Shown: positions 47,250 to 58,912 of the stretch, in pieces
Numbering within the stretch: position 1 is the stretch's first letter
Layout of the letters: every line of letters starts with the position of its first letter
Assembly: GCA_031772625.1 (NCBI GenBank)
Contig: CM062815.1
Coordinates: 115,762,989 to 115,826,988 of the forward strand
Reading direction: 5' to 3'
DNA from: Pinus tabuliformis
Lineage: Eukaryota; Streptophyta; Pinopsida; Pinales; Pinaceae
DNA length: 64,000 nt
Program-made: the position numbers and the translations under genes
Notes under the pieces: model-generated
What the model saw: only the letters and a program-made list of their open reading frames with translations
Told to the model about the DNA's origin: nothing
Databases searched by the model: none

Positions 47250-48531
47250 CTAACAAAGCATAAAAGCATAAATCTCTCTATCTGGCATTAAACACATTGT
47301 CAACCACAGGTCAATGCACTAGAAAAGGCAGAAATTTGTTAAAAAGGACAAAAATAAAAAATTAAACATATTAACTGAAAAGGTACACCAGACTAAAACA
47401 GAGGATTTGCTCCCTACACACTTGTAAAATTTTTGTGCTGATGAAGTTCAACCTTTCCCTAATCTCATTATCACTGCTTACATAAGAACTATTCACTTGG
47501 TTCAAGATGTGATCAAAGTTGGGACAGAAAGATATCATTTGAAGGCTATCCATTTCTCAGATAACTAAAACTTTCCTTACGTTCAGGTTTCATTTATTTT
47601 TTCTGTTGCCTAGGGAGATGGCTGTAAATGTTTTTCGGGCAAGGATGCAGCAATGTGGAGAAAGAGAAAGAGCAGCAAGACTGCATTCCACATTACTAAT
47701 GCGAATATGTGGAAATGCAGATAAGGGAAAAACAACTCAGGCTTACCAGTGTCTAGTCCACAAATACTCCATCCATTCATACTACTTTTAATTTTGATTT
47801 TAAAATTCACATGTCTCAACGGTTTCTTGTTTCCAAAGTAGCCATTTCAATAGTTACTGTGCCTTCCCTGTACATCCACACGTCTTTTGTTCCAATGGGA
47901 AAATAGTCAGTGAACCAGTATTAAGTATATAGGTAAGCCATTTACCATTACTGCTTTTCACATTCACACATCGCAACAGTTTCTTTTCTACAAAATATCC
48001 ATTTAAACAATTGTTGTGTCTTCTATGTACCTAAGCACGTGCCTTCTATTTCAATTGGAAAATAGTCAGTGAGCCAGTATATAGGTAAGACATTTACTAT
48101 TACTGCTTCTGAAAGACTGAATTTCTACTGCTTCTCACAGACTGAATTGCTGTAAAAGGTTGTTTTATTGATGCAACTTTACAGACAGCTTTTCTTCTAT
48201 TACAATGATAAACCAATAGTCCAAACGAGCGGTTGAGATTACCAGCCACTAGCATTGATTTAGTATATTGTTTTTAACAAATTCATAATCAGAACCATTT
48301 CTTATTTACAAAGTAGATCTGTAGACACCCGGATTCCAAACAATTACTTTATTTCTATAACCTCAGATGCTCAATCAAAATCAATTCTGGTTAAAGTGCA
48401 CCTAATTCCAACTCTATATCTTTGCTGAAATTTCCTTCTAAAAGCTCTAAGGAAAATCCAGACTCTTTGAGAGGTCACAATCAGTAACAAGATAAGAAAA
48501 TTGCAGCTGCTTAATCAAATTTTGAGTTTCT
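47250..48531. other. CCT6 intron upstream of the 47249 exon; one weak duplication
   Basis: Two related stretches (47815-47950 and 47955-48085) share TTCACA(T)-TC-CAAC-GTTTCTT, CCATTT-AA(T/C)A-TTGTTG, CC-TGTAC-T, TTGGAAAATAGTCAGTGA and CCAGTAT. No CCT6 exon was found. Confidence 0.45.
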
Positions 48532-49900
48532 TGTTGACAAAAGTAACTAGTTTCAGTCTTCATAATTTGTACCATTATGTATTTATCAGTGTTACAGGAG
48601 TCTCCGATCACTCGCGAGTACTCGCGATTCCGACTCTGATCTTCAACCAAATGAGCCAATCTGAATCTCGGCGAGTCAAACTCATGTTGACCGAGTTTGA
48701 CTCGTGGTTAACGCGAGTTTGACTCGCAATTTCGGCGATTTGTAGAGGACTCGACGAGCCACTTTGATTCATAGGTTAAAAGTCCGCAGGGTTTTATTTT
48801 GTGGTTTCACTTTCATTTCTTCTTGCCACCCGCCGCGCTTGGTGTTTGCTTTCATTTCTTCTTGTTGCCCGCCTATCCAGAGATGTCGTGGATCAAATGA
48901 CGCCATTGTCACGTTCTTCCGTCATTGTGTGCACTTCAACTTCAATAAACATGAACCCTTTCTCTAATTCGTCAAGGTCACAATGGGTTTTGCTGGTCAG
49001 ATTTATGTATATAATGTTAGGCAGTCGACTTCATGTATTAGGCAACAACTTTAGCATTGGTTGGATTGCTTGTCTTACCAGACTACGCGACTTTCCAGGT
49101 TTTCTATGCCTTAGGTCTAGCCACACTACCTTTCCCCCACCCAAAGTGTCACCTAAGTGAAACTATGGGTCCGCTTACCAAACACAGACTACTTGCCCCA
49201 ATGCTCATGCCAGTAGCTATTGACTTCACTGGTATATGTACATATTTGTGGCTACTCCCCAATGGTCAAGCAACGTTCTTTTCCTTAAAAAATATCATTT
49301 TGAATAAAAGAAACTAGTTGTAGTTTGCTAAAGTTCTATATCGTTTTGAATAAAAGCAAATCGTTGCAGAATGTTGGAACTTTACAAGGACCTATAAAAT
49401 GAAGCAATTCCTTGAATTCATTTGTTGTCATCAAGTGCATAAGTGATCTACCAATGAGTATAATGCACTATCAATCCAAACTCAGGAGCAGGAAGAAGGT
49501 GATGTGATCAGCTCCACTATTTTATGGTACGAGGTCCTTCATCCTACATTTACCATATATGGATAAGTACCATTAAGATATATTTATCCATATATGGGTG
49601 TTTAAAAGTCATGCAACTGTAACCCCAAGTAAGATTTTAGCAGTGTTCCATGGGGACGCGTCCCCCAGGGTCGGGTGCGCGCACCCCTCGCACCCCACGC
49701 ACCCGGGACAGGGGGGCGTCTGGGGAAACGTTTCCCCACGTCCCCCTTTTGGGGAGATGTGGGGAGACGCAAGGGGGGGCGTTTCCCCAATGTGGGGGAC
49801 GCAACTCCCCAGGCGTCCCCCCTTAAATTTGCTTGTAAACAATGATTTATGATAGGGAAAACGTAGTATTTGACCATGTTTCCCTACTAATGCTATGCTA

Positions 49901-49993
49901 TTCATGGTAATGTTAAATTCTTAAAGTAAAAGTGACATTCTCCTTTATCCTTCATTTTCATCATTTTACTTAAATTTTTAACATTACCATGAA
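49901..49993. repeat. Inverted repeat of the shared hAT core
   Basis: TTCATGGTAATGTTAAA (49901-49917) pairs with TTTAACATTACCATGAA (49977-49993), 17 of 17; imperfect pairing continues to about 35 bp per arm. Confidence 0.93.
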
Positions 49994-50094
49994 ATGACTC
50001 AGGATGTTTGAGAGTGGTTCTGACCTCATTGGATTTCATATGGAGAAAGTAGAATTTTAGATCTCACTCAAAATCCAGCAAACTTAACAGTTTT

Positions 50095-50470
50095 TCAAGA
50101 ATTCAAGATTCGATGGAGTGCAATGTTTCCATTGCATTTTGTCACGTACAAGGGTATGGAATTGGTATTTAATCAAGAGCACCAAGCCCACTGTGTACTT
50201 TAGAGTGACTTTTAGACTCATCACTCCATTATTTTTGAGTTTTAATTATATCAATTTACTATTCCAGTCTTTAGATCAATTTTTCAAGAATTCAGGATTC
50301 GATGGAGTGCAATGTTTCCATGGCATTTTGTCATGTACAAGGGTATGGAATTAGTATTTAATCAAGAGCACCAAGCCCTCTGTGTACTTTAGAGTGACTT
50401 TTAGACTCATCACTCCATTGTTTTTGAGTTTTAGGTATATCAATTTACTATTCTAGTCTTTAGATTTCAG
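50095..50470. repeat. Tandem duplication inside hAT-6, two ~188-bp units
   Basis: The units start AAGAATTCA(A/G)GATTCGATGG at 50095 and 50286 and share GGGTATGGAATT(G/A)GTATTTA and GAGTGACTTTTAGACTCATC. They are nearly identical, so the duplication is young relative to the element. Confidence 0.9.
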
Positions 50471-51845
50471 TATCTATTATAGTCTATTTTGCATAGTACA
50501 AATTAGATTCTAGAATGATAAATAATGAATTTTAATTTTAAATCAATTTAGAATCTAGAATGATGAATGATGAATTTAATTTTTAAATCAATGTAGATTC
50601 GAGAATGATGAATAATGAATATTGAATATGGATCAGAGTATTTCGTTATTGAATCTCATGGTTTATGGATGAATCATGTATGTATTAGTAAGGATGATGA
50701 GTATGGATCAATGTATTTCATTATTTAATTCAATTATGTATGTATCATTCTATCTATGCTTTCATTATTGAATATGAATTTGAAAATATATATATATATA
50801 TATATATATTAAAAAGGAAAAAAAATTATATACCCCGACGTCCCCCCGTCCCCCCTAAATTTCCCTAAAATTTGAGGGTACTCCCACACGTCCCCCTTGT
50901 GCATCTCCCCGCACCCACGTCTCCCCGTCCCGGAGACTTGGTGGAACATTGGATTTTAGTAGGTCCGCAGTGTTGGCTGACAAAAACTTGAATGTTCTTC
51001 GTCTCTTTTGAATCTTTGTACTTGTTTTTAAATGTTTTCCAATACTAAATATATTTTAGACTTTAAGTATACACATTACCCCCTTGATTTTTTGGACATC
51101 TATTGATATTTTGCATTGTTTGGACATGGCTTTATTGAATATCAATGAAATTTTTTTATTAATTTATTTTTTTTAGATTCAATAGATGTGATTATCTTTA
51201 TTTATTGTATTCACCGATTTTTTTCCGATCCAATTAAAACACTTTTCTCTTTTTCCTTGCCGATTTATTGTCGATTCTGAGCGGTAACATTGGTATTTAT
51301 GTAAAAAGAAAAAGAAAAATTATTATCATTTTTTTAGACAAGCATGTTCTTCATGCTTTTAGGTATTTGAGTCAAAGAGTCAAAGTCCTATTTTGGACCT
51401 ACTGTAAAAGAAAAAGAAAAAGGAATTTTTAAATATAAAATTTTGGGACAGAAAACCCTCTAGATGCCAAGTTGGCCCTGCCCCAAAAGACATGTATGTT
51501 TGCACCCCCTTGGACAAGTATAAATAGAAGGAAGTTGGAGCTCATTTGCACACACACTTCATATATTTTCTTCTGAAATATCGCAGGAAGGGACAGTGAA
51601 GACAGAAGAAGGGGAGGACCGAAGTCTGGTTTGAGGAAGATTCTCTCTTGATATCTGTCTTGTGGAAGTTCTCCCTAGTTGAAGACTTGTTGCTGATCTC
51701 TTGCTGATGAATTCGCTGAAAGGAAGCAAGGTCAGTCTTGGCATCTAGAGGTGGGAATTTATGTGGTTATGAGTCTTGGATATCTCATTTGATCTGATTC
51801 TATAAGAAGAGATTTTTGGGGTTTTCCTATTGAAATGCTAATCAG

Positions 51846-52440
51846 ATTATCTTTTCAAGAGCCATGACAAACCAAAATGTAACTACTTTCAGACAACAAA
51901 AAAAAGGAGTTTCTTTCAAAGTTACACCTACATGAATTTTCTTTTCTATATGAGTTTTCTTTCAGAGTCACACCTACAAGCATACAATAGGGCATACCTT
52001 TTCCCATGGTTGCACATGCTAGAGTGAAATAACGAGGCTTCACCACAACAAAAATCACAAGGGAAAAATGGTATATGCAAATTAGAGTTGTGCAAGGGCA
52101 CTGCAACTGCTGGGGTTGAACATTAAGGTCTAAGAGGCCAATATGGATCTACGAAGCCATCCTAGAATGTATGCCCTTCGCAATTCCATAAAGTACATTT
52201 GAATCCCATTTTTCATCCGCATTCATTCTTATTGACAAAGGCGATATATGTACCTAAAATTAGATGACATTTCAGATTTCTGTACCTAAAGTGGATATCT
52301 CTACCAACAGAACTTGCCACTAATGAACTTATTGATGGTAAGAGGAAACGAGAGAAGCATTGGATTAGCTCATACAAAATACAAAAGGAATAACTTTTAC
52401 AAAATGAACCTATTAACAAAGTCAGAGATTTTACTTTCTG
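51846..52440. other. CCT6 intron, no repeat recognised
   Basis: AT-rich; no exon found on the minus strand. Confidence 0.45.
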
Positions 52441-52479
52441 ATCATTAAGTGCGACCTAGAAACACGGTAATACAGACAA

Positions 52480-52690
52480 TCAATCTGGATTTTCCCGTCT
52501 TACCAGATCCATGGGATCGTGATCCTGGATCCACATATCCACATTTCGGATAAGTATATGGATACAGATCCACCCAGATCCGCACAGGATCTGCCACGTA
52601 AATGGATCCTTCCAACCTGAAATCAGATCCCATGCTACTGAAATGGATCCCATGCCAGCTAGCCCTCACATGCCGAATCCCAAACAAATA
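52480..52690. repeat. GGATCC-rich block, possible hAT end without partner
   Basis: About nine GATC(C/T)-type words, including GGATCC, in 180 bp (GATCCATGGGATCGTGATCC, GGATACAGATCCACC and so on). This resembles the motif-dense ends of the hAT elements, but I found no terminal repeat or duplication. Confidence 0.4.
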
Positions 52691-52789
52691 ACATTAGAGT
52701 TTTCAGTTTATTTTTTACTTTTTTAAGGATATTGCCAACTGTTTGAAACCCTAAAAAACAAATATTCTATTTAGATTTTTAGTTGAATT

Positions 52790-53224
52790 ACTTATTAGTA
52801 ATCCGCAGGCTGTATATTGTGTAAGTTATTAATTACCTGTAGGCTGTATAGCACATGGTAATGCTAGCAGAAAAGGTCTAACACATCCAAATTTTAATTT
52901 TCCATTTTTGATAATGCTAACAAGAAAGCTTTAAGACAATACATAGATAATATAGTGTACAAAGGATGGTTGTGTAATCTGCAGGTTGTATGCTTGTATA
53001 AGTGAGTTATATAGTGTACAAAGGTTACTATTATTTATTAGCAATCTACAGGCTTATAGTTGTATAATTTATTAACTACCTATAGGTTGTATAGCACATA
53101 ATAATGCTAGTGGGGAAGGTCTAACACATCAAAATTTTAATTTTCAATTTTAGATAATGCTAATAGGAAAGATTTGAGACAATATATAAATAATAATATA
53201 TAGCATACAAAGGATGGTTGTGTT
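52790..53224. repeat. Direct duplication, two ~188-bp units spaced by 58 bp
   Basis: Units 52790-52977 and 53036-53224 share TTATTAG-AATC, GTATAGCACAT, GGTCTAACACATC-AAATTT, GATAATGCTAA and ACAAAGGATGGTTGTGT, with many differences, so the duplication is old. Confidence 0.8.
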
Positions 53225-53408
53225 ACTAATAATTTAATTAGATCAATCCCATCCAACTATAGGTGAAGAGTCCTCTTAGAAGTTAGAACACCATAATACA
53301 TAGACTATAGCATGTTCTCAAACAGTGTACAATACTCATTTACCATTGTAACTAGATGGGAATTTTTAGATTTTAAGGCATATTTCAAGGAAGATGACAG
53401 GTTGATCA

Positions 53409-54533
53409 TGTTGGAAAATCAGAAAGGCAGAGATATTTTCTTATGTTGATAATTACTTGTGATATCTTTGTGTTCTTATTAACTTTCTTAAGTTCTTTTA
53501 TCTTTGTTTCATCAAGCAATTATCAAAAGCAAAACACGAATATCAAGACACCAGATCTAGGCTCTCTGCTAGGGCTAACCCCCCCCCCTCCGCCCCTCTA
53601 CAAGGGAAAACCTAGTCAAACTCTTCCATTAGCAAATTCAAGTTGAGCTAGACCAACAACCTAGACCAAAAGACCTTCCTACTCAACCAAGTCAGCCTTC
53701 CAATTTAATTCAGCAAATTTTAGTAGTCTCTTCTTGTCCAACAACTTCTGCCCAGCAACAACCCAAAATTTCGGCCCCCAACAAATCTAGAATTTTGGCC
53801 CAGCTATATTACTGCAACTTCGGCCCTTCCAACAGCTCAGCAGCTTCACTCGTGAGAGAGAGAGAGAGAGAGAGAGAGAGGCAGGAATAAAGGCAAGGGG
53901 CTAAGGCATAAATGGGAGCAGGACCAAGTTAAGTTGATACGGATCCTGTTATCCACAAAAAACTATCATTTTCCGTTTTCATTTATAGAAACCTCGTTTT
54001 GATCGGGTCGGAGAGAGAGAGAGAGAGAGAGAGAGATAATTTCAACTTCTTGTGCTTGATAGAGACCTCCTTCTCCTTTGCTAGCCCTTTCCACCTTCTT
54101 CCTTGAATTTCATAATTTTACTGCCCCTAGCAACTGCAAATCGAACATGGTGAGTGAGTGCTCCAAATGAGGTCGAGTTGTTGCCTTTATATAGGAGATT
54201 TTGCCCCTCAATTAGGTTGACTTGTCCAATTTGAGGCCGACTTGGTGCAGGAGGCCTAGAAGACCTAATTTACATCAAAATAAATTTATTTCTTGACAAA
54301 TGAAGCCCAAGAAGGGTCTTTTACATTATGACATGGACAAGGACACTTGACATAAACCCTAGAAGCCTTCAATGGAGGCTTTGACCTAAAAACAATTGAC
54401 CCAAGCATGAAACCCATGCTTTAATAAGTCAATTTCTTTAATAATAAAATTCATTTTTCTTTCTTTTGACAAATACATTACATCATGACTCAAATACAAT
54501 TATGAAGACCGATACTAATTACATTCTTCAACA
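53409..54533 (-). repeat. 3' LTR of the minus-strand gag-only element (1,125 bp)
   Basis: On the minus strand starts TGTTGAAGAATGTAATTAG and ends GATTTTCCAACA. It has a TATA-like CTATATAAAGGC (54194-54205 complement) and two (GA)n runs at 53854-53881 and 54010-54037. Wording is close to the 15061 and 21443 LTRs (CGGTCTTCATAATT, GCATGGGTTTCATGC). Confidence 0.88.
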
Positions 54534-56877
54534 CTCCCTCTTAACTAGGGAGGTATTCATAATTACATATATACATAGGTACATGGGAGATCTCAAAATG
54601 ATATGCTCTATGAAGAGTTACAACACATGCAATGTAGATTAGATACTTGACCAGAGTGCTCTAATTGGGTGGGACTACGATGGACTCAAGCTTTAGCCAC
54701 TATAAGTATCATCAGGCTTTTAATCTCTACCACCAACCCAAGGATCTAGGTGTTTATCCAACGTTAGAGTTCCATGACTAGCGCCACCCTCCCTGCTTCG
54801 GGATCTAGACATCAACACATAAGACGGCCAGATGTCCTCCCAAGCATCTTGCCATAAGATGTTTCATCTCTCCTAATCAACTAAATCAGATATATCCACC
54901 AATCCAAGCATGATTCAAACGTTCAACTTTTTATGGAGAGATCTTGAACAATCACAACCTCCAATCAATTATAAACTATCAAATGTATATATACAAGTAA
55001 ACACAAACCTTCGGGGTCCTCAATCATTCTGATGTTGCTTTTATTATCTTCAATATTATCGGAAGCTTTTCCTTTTCCATTTCTTCAGCAACACCAAATA
55101 CAATCTCACTATTTCTCAAGTCTCTTTGTTTATAACTTCATGAATCACGAACATGCTTCCATTTATTCATTTTCATTCTTACTTCAAGGCATTCATTATC
55201 ATTGTCATAATATACCCTCCCTCTCAACTAGCGAGATATACCCTTTCTTCTACCCAAGCTCCCTCTAACTTGGGGAGATCAACAGCTTCATAACTTCGGA
55301 GAAACTTCATTCTTTCTTTCTTATGGCATCAAGGTCATCTTGATCTTCACCATTCTTATAGCTTCCTACATCATGCTCATTATCATCTTCAATTACGAAC
55401 ATCTGCAACATCTTGAAGATTATGTACCTGTAGATCTTTAACAGCAAGTACAACCAAATATAAATATACAAAAGCATGAAGACAACTATAATATGTTTAT
55501 CATGTCATTACAATGGAAGCATCAAATCATTCAACCTTTAGACATCAAAAACCTAAACCTAGTTTGGTTCATAATCAACAAGAGAGATGTCCTTTTATAT
55601 ACTAGTCTTCAACTTCTTGCTAGGGCTTTGTCATAAACCCTAGACTCCATCTTCGAGATACGAAGCCTTAGATATCATCGATTCAATCAAAAAACAATCC
55701 AATCATAGTACTATACATCTAAGGTTTCAACAATATGCTTTTGGAATTACATTTCACACTCTACTGGGATTTGTTGCAAACCCTAGATTTTATCATCAAA
55801 ACTAAATTATATCGAAAACAATATCATCATATCCTAGAATATCGATTTCTGCTAGGGTTTTGTTACAAAACCTCAATTTTACAAACTAAAACATTAAGTT
55901 AGCATACTAGCATATAAATATCTAAGATGCACTAGCATTTCACATCAATATCAATAAGGTAAACCCAAGACATAAACATCAATACATCGAAGTTAGATAT
56001 GCAACAATTTTCACAAGGCTATGGTTTCGATCAACCATACGAACATACACCTAGGGCTTCATTCCCAGGATCTTACTATAACTATTACAAAGGTTTTGTT
56101 CATAAACCCCAATTCAGCAAACCCTAAATATTTAGGGTTTTATTATGACATTATCAAAACTCTAAACTTCAAAAGAATAGGATTTCTAAACATTATCAAC
56201 AACCCTAAGAGGACTAGGGTTTCAACATTATTGACATACCCTTAGCATCAAGAGGCTGGGGTTTTATAGTGAACCCTAAACGTTAAGATTTCACAAGAAT
56301 GATCAAAATGATAGTATGACGAGGGTAGATTCAATCTAATGATTAATCACCCTAACAAGAATCTTAAGATTCAAAACCCTAGACATAATGATGTTAGTAT
56401 TGTAAAGCAAATTTCAAAAGAGAATGAACATACCTTTTCTATGAAGAGAACCGTGTAACAAAACTTGTAGTTTAAGACACACCTTGGGTTGGTCTTTAAC
56501 AAACCTTATAGGATATCAATTCTAGAAAGGTTTCCTTTGCAATATAACTTCTTTCATGCTTCAAGTCTATCCCTTTGAAGTTTTCTCCGTAACCTTTGTG
56601 TATTCTGCAATCTTTCTTATCAAGGAAAATACAAAGAAAGGGTTATTAGCATATAAATACAATCAAATCTTGATATGAGAGGGAAGCCAAACATAAAAGA
56701 GGAAACAAGAAACAAGATACTTATCTCTTGGTAAAATGGTGAAGGCTACCTCTTAATCCAATCTTGAAGGATACCTACAACTTATCAAAATAATGTTAGA
56801 CAGTAGACCTACAAACTCTAGAAATCAAAACATAAAGGAAAACAATACAAGACTAAGAAGGATATGTATGAGAGGAC
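54534..56877 (-). other. Non-coding internal region of the gag-only element
   Basis: No pol similarity on either strand. Several AACCCTAG / CTAGGGTTT words (55620-56270) occur but not as a telomere-like array. Confidence 0.7.
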
Positions 56878-57700
56878 TTAGTAGTATAAGTCCTTAACTT
56901 TCGATTCTCTAGTCTTGTTCTTCTTAAGTGGAGCTTCATTGGTAATATTTGCTTGTTCCCAATCTCTCTTCTTATTCCTTGGATTCTTAGGACATTGATT
57001 TTTGTAATGACCCATCTTAAGATAGTTGTAACATTCAATCTTGAATAGGTCAACTATCTTCTTTGGTCCTTTGAACTTCTTGAAGGTTCCCTTCCTCTTG
57101 CAATGAGGAGAATAGGCTTTAGAGGTGTTTTCTTCTTCATCCTCCTTTTTGTTTACTAATGATATTTGGGCTTCTTCTTGACTGCATGCATTCCACATTT
57201 GTTCAAATGTTGGAGTATCCTTCCAACTGCTAATTCCTGATGCAAAAGCACTCCAAGATTTTGGTAGTCCTAGAAGAGCAACAATTACAAGCTCCTTTTC
57301 TGGTACAACTTCATCTATTGCTTGGAGTTCATCTCTGATTCTAGATATCCTTACAAAGTAGGATGATACAATATCGTCTCTTGTCATCTTTATTGTCCTT
57401 AGTTCATTCTTGAGGCTTGTTATTTGACCAATGTTCTTGATGGTGAATAATTTGGAGAGAGCCTCATACATTTCTTGAGCGGAGTCTATGTTGGATATGT
57501 ATGGAATTAGGTTGTCTTTTACTCCATCTACTATTAGATTCATGGCCAAGATTCCAGTTTTTCTAAACTTCTCTTTCTCTACTTCATCTGTAGGCTTCTT
57601 GACTTTTCCTTAACAAAATCCAAAACTTTGTGCTTAGCGAGGATAAGATCTATCATCTTTTTTCATGCCCTGTAGTTGGAGCTCATTCTAGTTTCTTTTC
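56878..57700 (-). pseudogene. Copia-type gag fossil with CCHC zinc knuckle (minus strand)
   Basis: Order of motifs is KKMIDLILAKHKVLDFV, LIVDGVKDNLIPYI, YEALSKLFTIKN, SLKNELRTIKM, YFVRISRIRDELQ, ALLGLPKSW and ISSWKDTPTFEQMW. The knuckle CYNYLKMGHYKNQC lies near 57040-57000, and the tail ends ESKVKDLYY. It is close in plan to the gags at 16707 and 20120, including the (V/D)KDLYY end. The start is cut by the copia insertion. The region is broken. Confidence 0.86.
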
Positions 57701-57702
57701 TC

Positions 57703-58751
57703 TGTTGAAATTTGGTACCGGAGGACAGGTGGTTCCCTAAGGCTTTGATCTTTGGCCTAGGGAAAAGTGTCCAAAAGAATTTAATTTTTCTCCTAAAGTA
57801 ACTTTATAATTTTATAAAGTTAAATCTAATTTAAAAGTGACTTTAAGTGATAAAGTTACTAAGTCTAATTTTAAAATAACTTTTATAAAGTAAATGAAAA
57901 ATTAGAAAGGAAAAGTGACTTTGGAAATAAATGACTAAGTGGGTCTTTATTAAAGTGGGGTGAATTAAAAAATAGAAAGTGAGATTTAAATGAGCATTTA
58001 ATCTCAGCCATTGATCTAAATCTATTTCAGCCATTGGATTTAGAGATCACCCAAAAGTCACTTGGATCACCCAAAAGTCACTTGGAGTTATATTAAAGGA
58101 GGAAAAGGAGGAAAAGGTCATTCATTCTTTCATGAGCAGATTGGGAGAAGGAGAGCAAGAGAGCAAGAGAGATTTCTGAGCAGGGAGAAGAAGGAGACAG
58201 CAGCTTGGCACACATTCCAAGGCAGCAGTTGAGCAGATTTGTACAGCTGATTCAGCACATAGTGAAAGGCAGATTTTTGCACAAAAAACGAGGAGTTGTT
58301 TGCTGATTTTTCTGCACACAAAACGGAGGCCGTACAGCATTTATTGCTGTCCTGTTTGCTGTAATTTCCAGATTGATGTGAGGCACGGGAAAGGAGATAA
58401 GTTGTAAATTTGTTTGCTGATTTTTTGCTGAATAATTCTCACTGTAAAAAGGCAATTTTCAGAAATAAAGAAGAACTCTCAAACTGGTTTTCCCCAAAAG
58501 TTGTAGGGGGTTTTTCCAGGGTCACGTTGACCAAAAATATCAGTGTTCTAATGTGTTTTAATGGCTGTTTTTGATTGCTGATTTTTAATTCTGCAATTTC
58601 CAGCATTCTGAAAAATTTCCAGAATTTGTGTTTTCAGCAATATTTATTTTTTTCAGTCTGTTAAATGTATGGTTATGGGAATGGGCATTTAACTACATGG
58701 GAGAAATAAGGAGAAACTGAAAACCGGGGTGGAAAAACAGAAATTTCTACA
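57703..58751 (+). repeat. Copia 5' LTR (1,049 bp)
   Basis: Starts TGTTGAAATTTGG and ends AGAAATTTCTACA, an inverted TGT-GAAATTT pair. GGTTTTCCCCAAAAGTTG near 58484 is probably U5. It is followed by the primer site with no spacer. Confidence 0.88.
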
Positions 58752-58912
58752 TGGTATCAGAGCTTGAGTGCTGAAGGGCAGTTTGGGACAGCAAAAGGAA
58801 AAATTACAGTTGTTGATTTTTCACTAAGAAAATTCCAGCAAGCTGATTTTTTCATAAACAGCAGTTTTATCTTTACTACAGCAGTGTTATTTTTCAGTTT
58901 TAGGACAGCAGG

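Larger units (their letters stand above)
49641..50951 (+). mobile_element. hAT-6: hAT element with GGGGACG subterminal repeats, nested in hAT-5
   Basis: The 1,311-bp element has terminal repeats CAGTGTTCCATGGGG and CAATGTTCCACCAAG. Perfect 8-bp duplications GATTTTAG (49633-49640 and 50952-50959) flank it. GGGGACGC, CGTCCCC, CGCACCC and TGGGGAGA words fill both ends (49645-49830 and 50830-50945), producing a sharp G/C strand-skewed island. The core at 49900-50190 matches hAT-3 and hAT-8. A (TA)n run is at 50787-50809. Confidence 0.95.
48587..51292. mobile_element. hAT-5: hAT element with GACTCG subterminal repeats, host of hAT-6
   Basis: Terminal repeats are CAGTGTTAC and CAATGTTACC (complement of the right end). 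Perfect 8-bp duplications GTATTTAT (48579-48586 and 51293-51300) flank it. Motifs such as CACTCGCGAGTACTCGCGA, GAGTTTGACTCG and TCGGCGA fill the left end; the right end has CCGATT words. Total is 2,706 bp, about 1.39 kb without hAT-6 and its duplication. No transposase was recognised. Confidence 0.92.
48532..51845 (+). repeat. L1-related LTR, split by nested hAT-5 and hAT-6
   Basis: Starts TGTTGACAAAAGTAACTAGT TTCAGTCTTCA and resumes at 51293 after the hAT. TATA-like GTATAAATAGAAGG lies at 51517-51530 and TTTTTGGGGTTTTCC near 51815, as in other L1 LTRs. The 3' edge is not clear. Without hAT-5 it is about 0.6 kb, so the LTR is truncated. Confidence 0.72.
53409..57702 (-). mobile_element. Minus-strand gag-only LTR element, right end cut by a copia element
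   Basis: The 3' LTR is at left (53409-54533) with purine tract complement CTCCCTCTTAACTAGGGAGG directly to its right. About 2.3 kb of non-coding internal sequence follows, then gag at 57700-56878. The copia LTR at 57703 interrupts the start of gag. The 5' LTR must lie beyond 64000. There is no pol in the 3 kb between gag and the 3' LTR, so pol is absent, not cut off. Confidence 0.82.

Noticed and set aside
47598-47819. Frames on both strands, possible CCT6 5' exon
   Set aside because: Residues do not match any CCT6 segment, and no splice sites fit.
49598-49905. Three overlapping frames rich in G, P, R and T
   Set aside because: Translations of the GGGGACG subterminal repeat of hAT-6.
55620-56270. 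Repeated AACCCTAG / CTAGGGTTT words, telomere-like
   Set aside because: Words are scattered, not tandem TTTAGGG arrays, and lie inside an LTR element.
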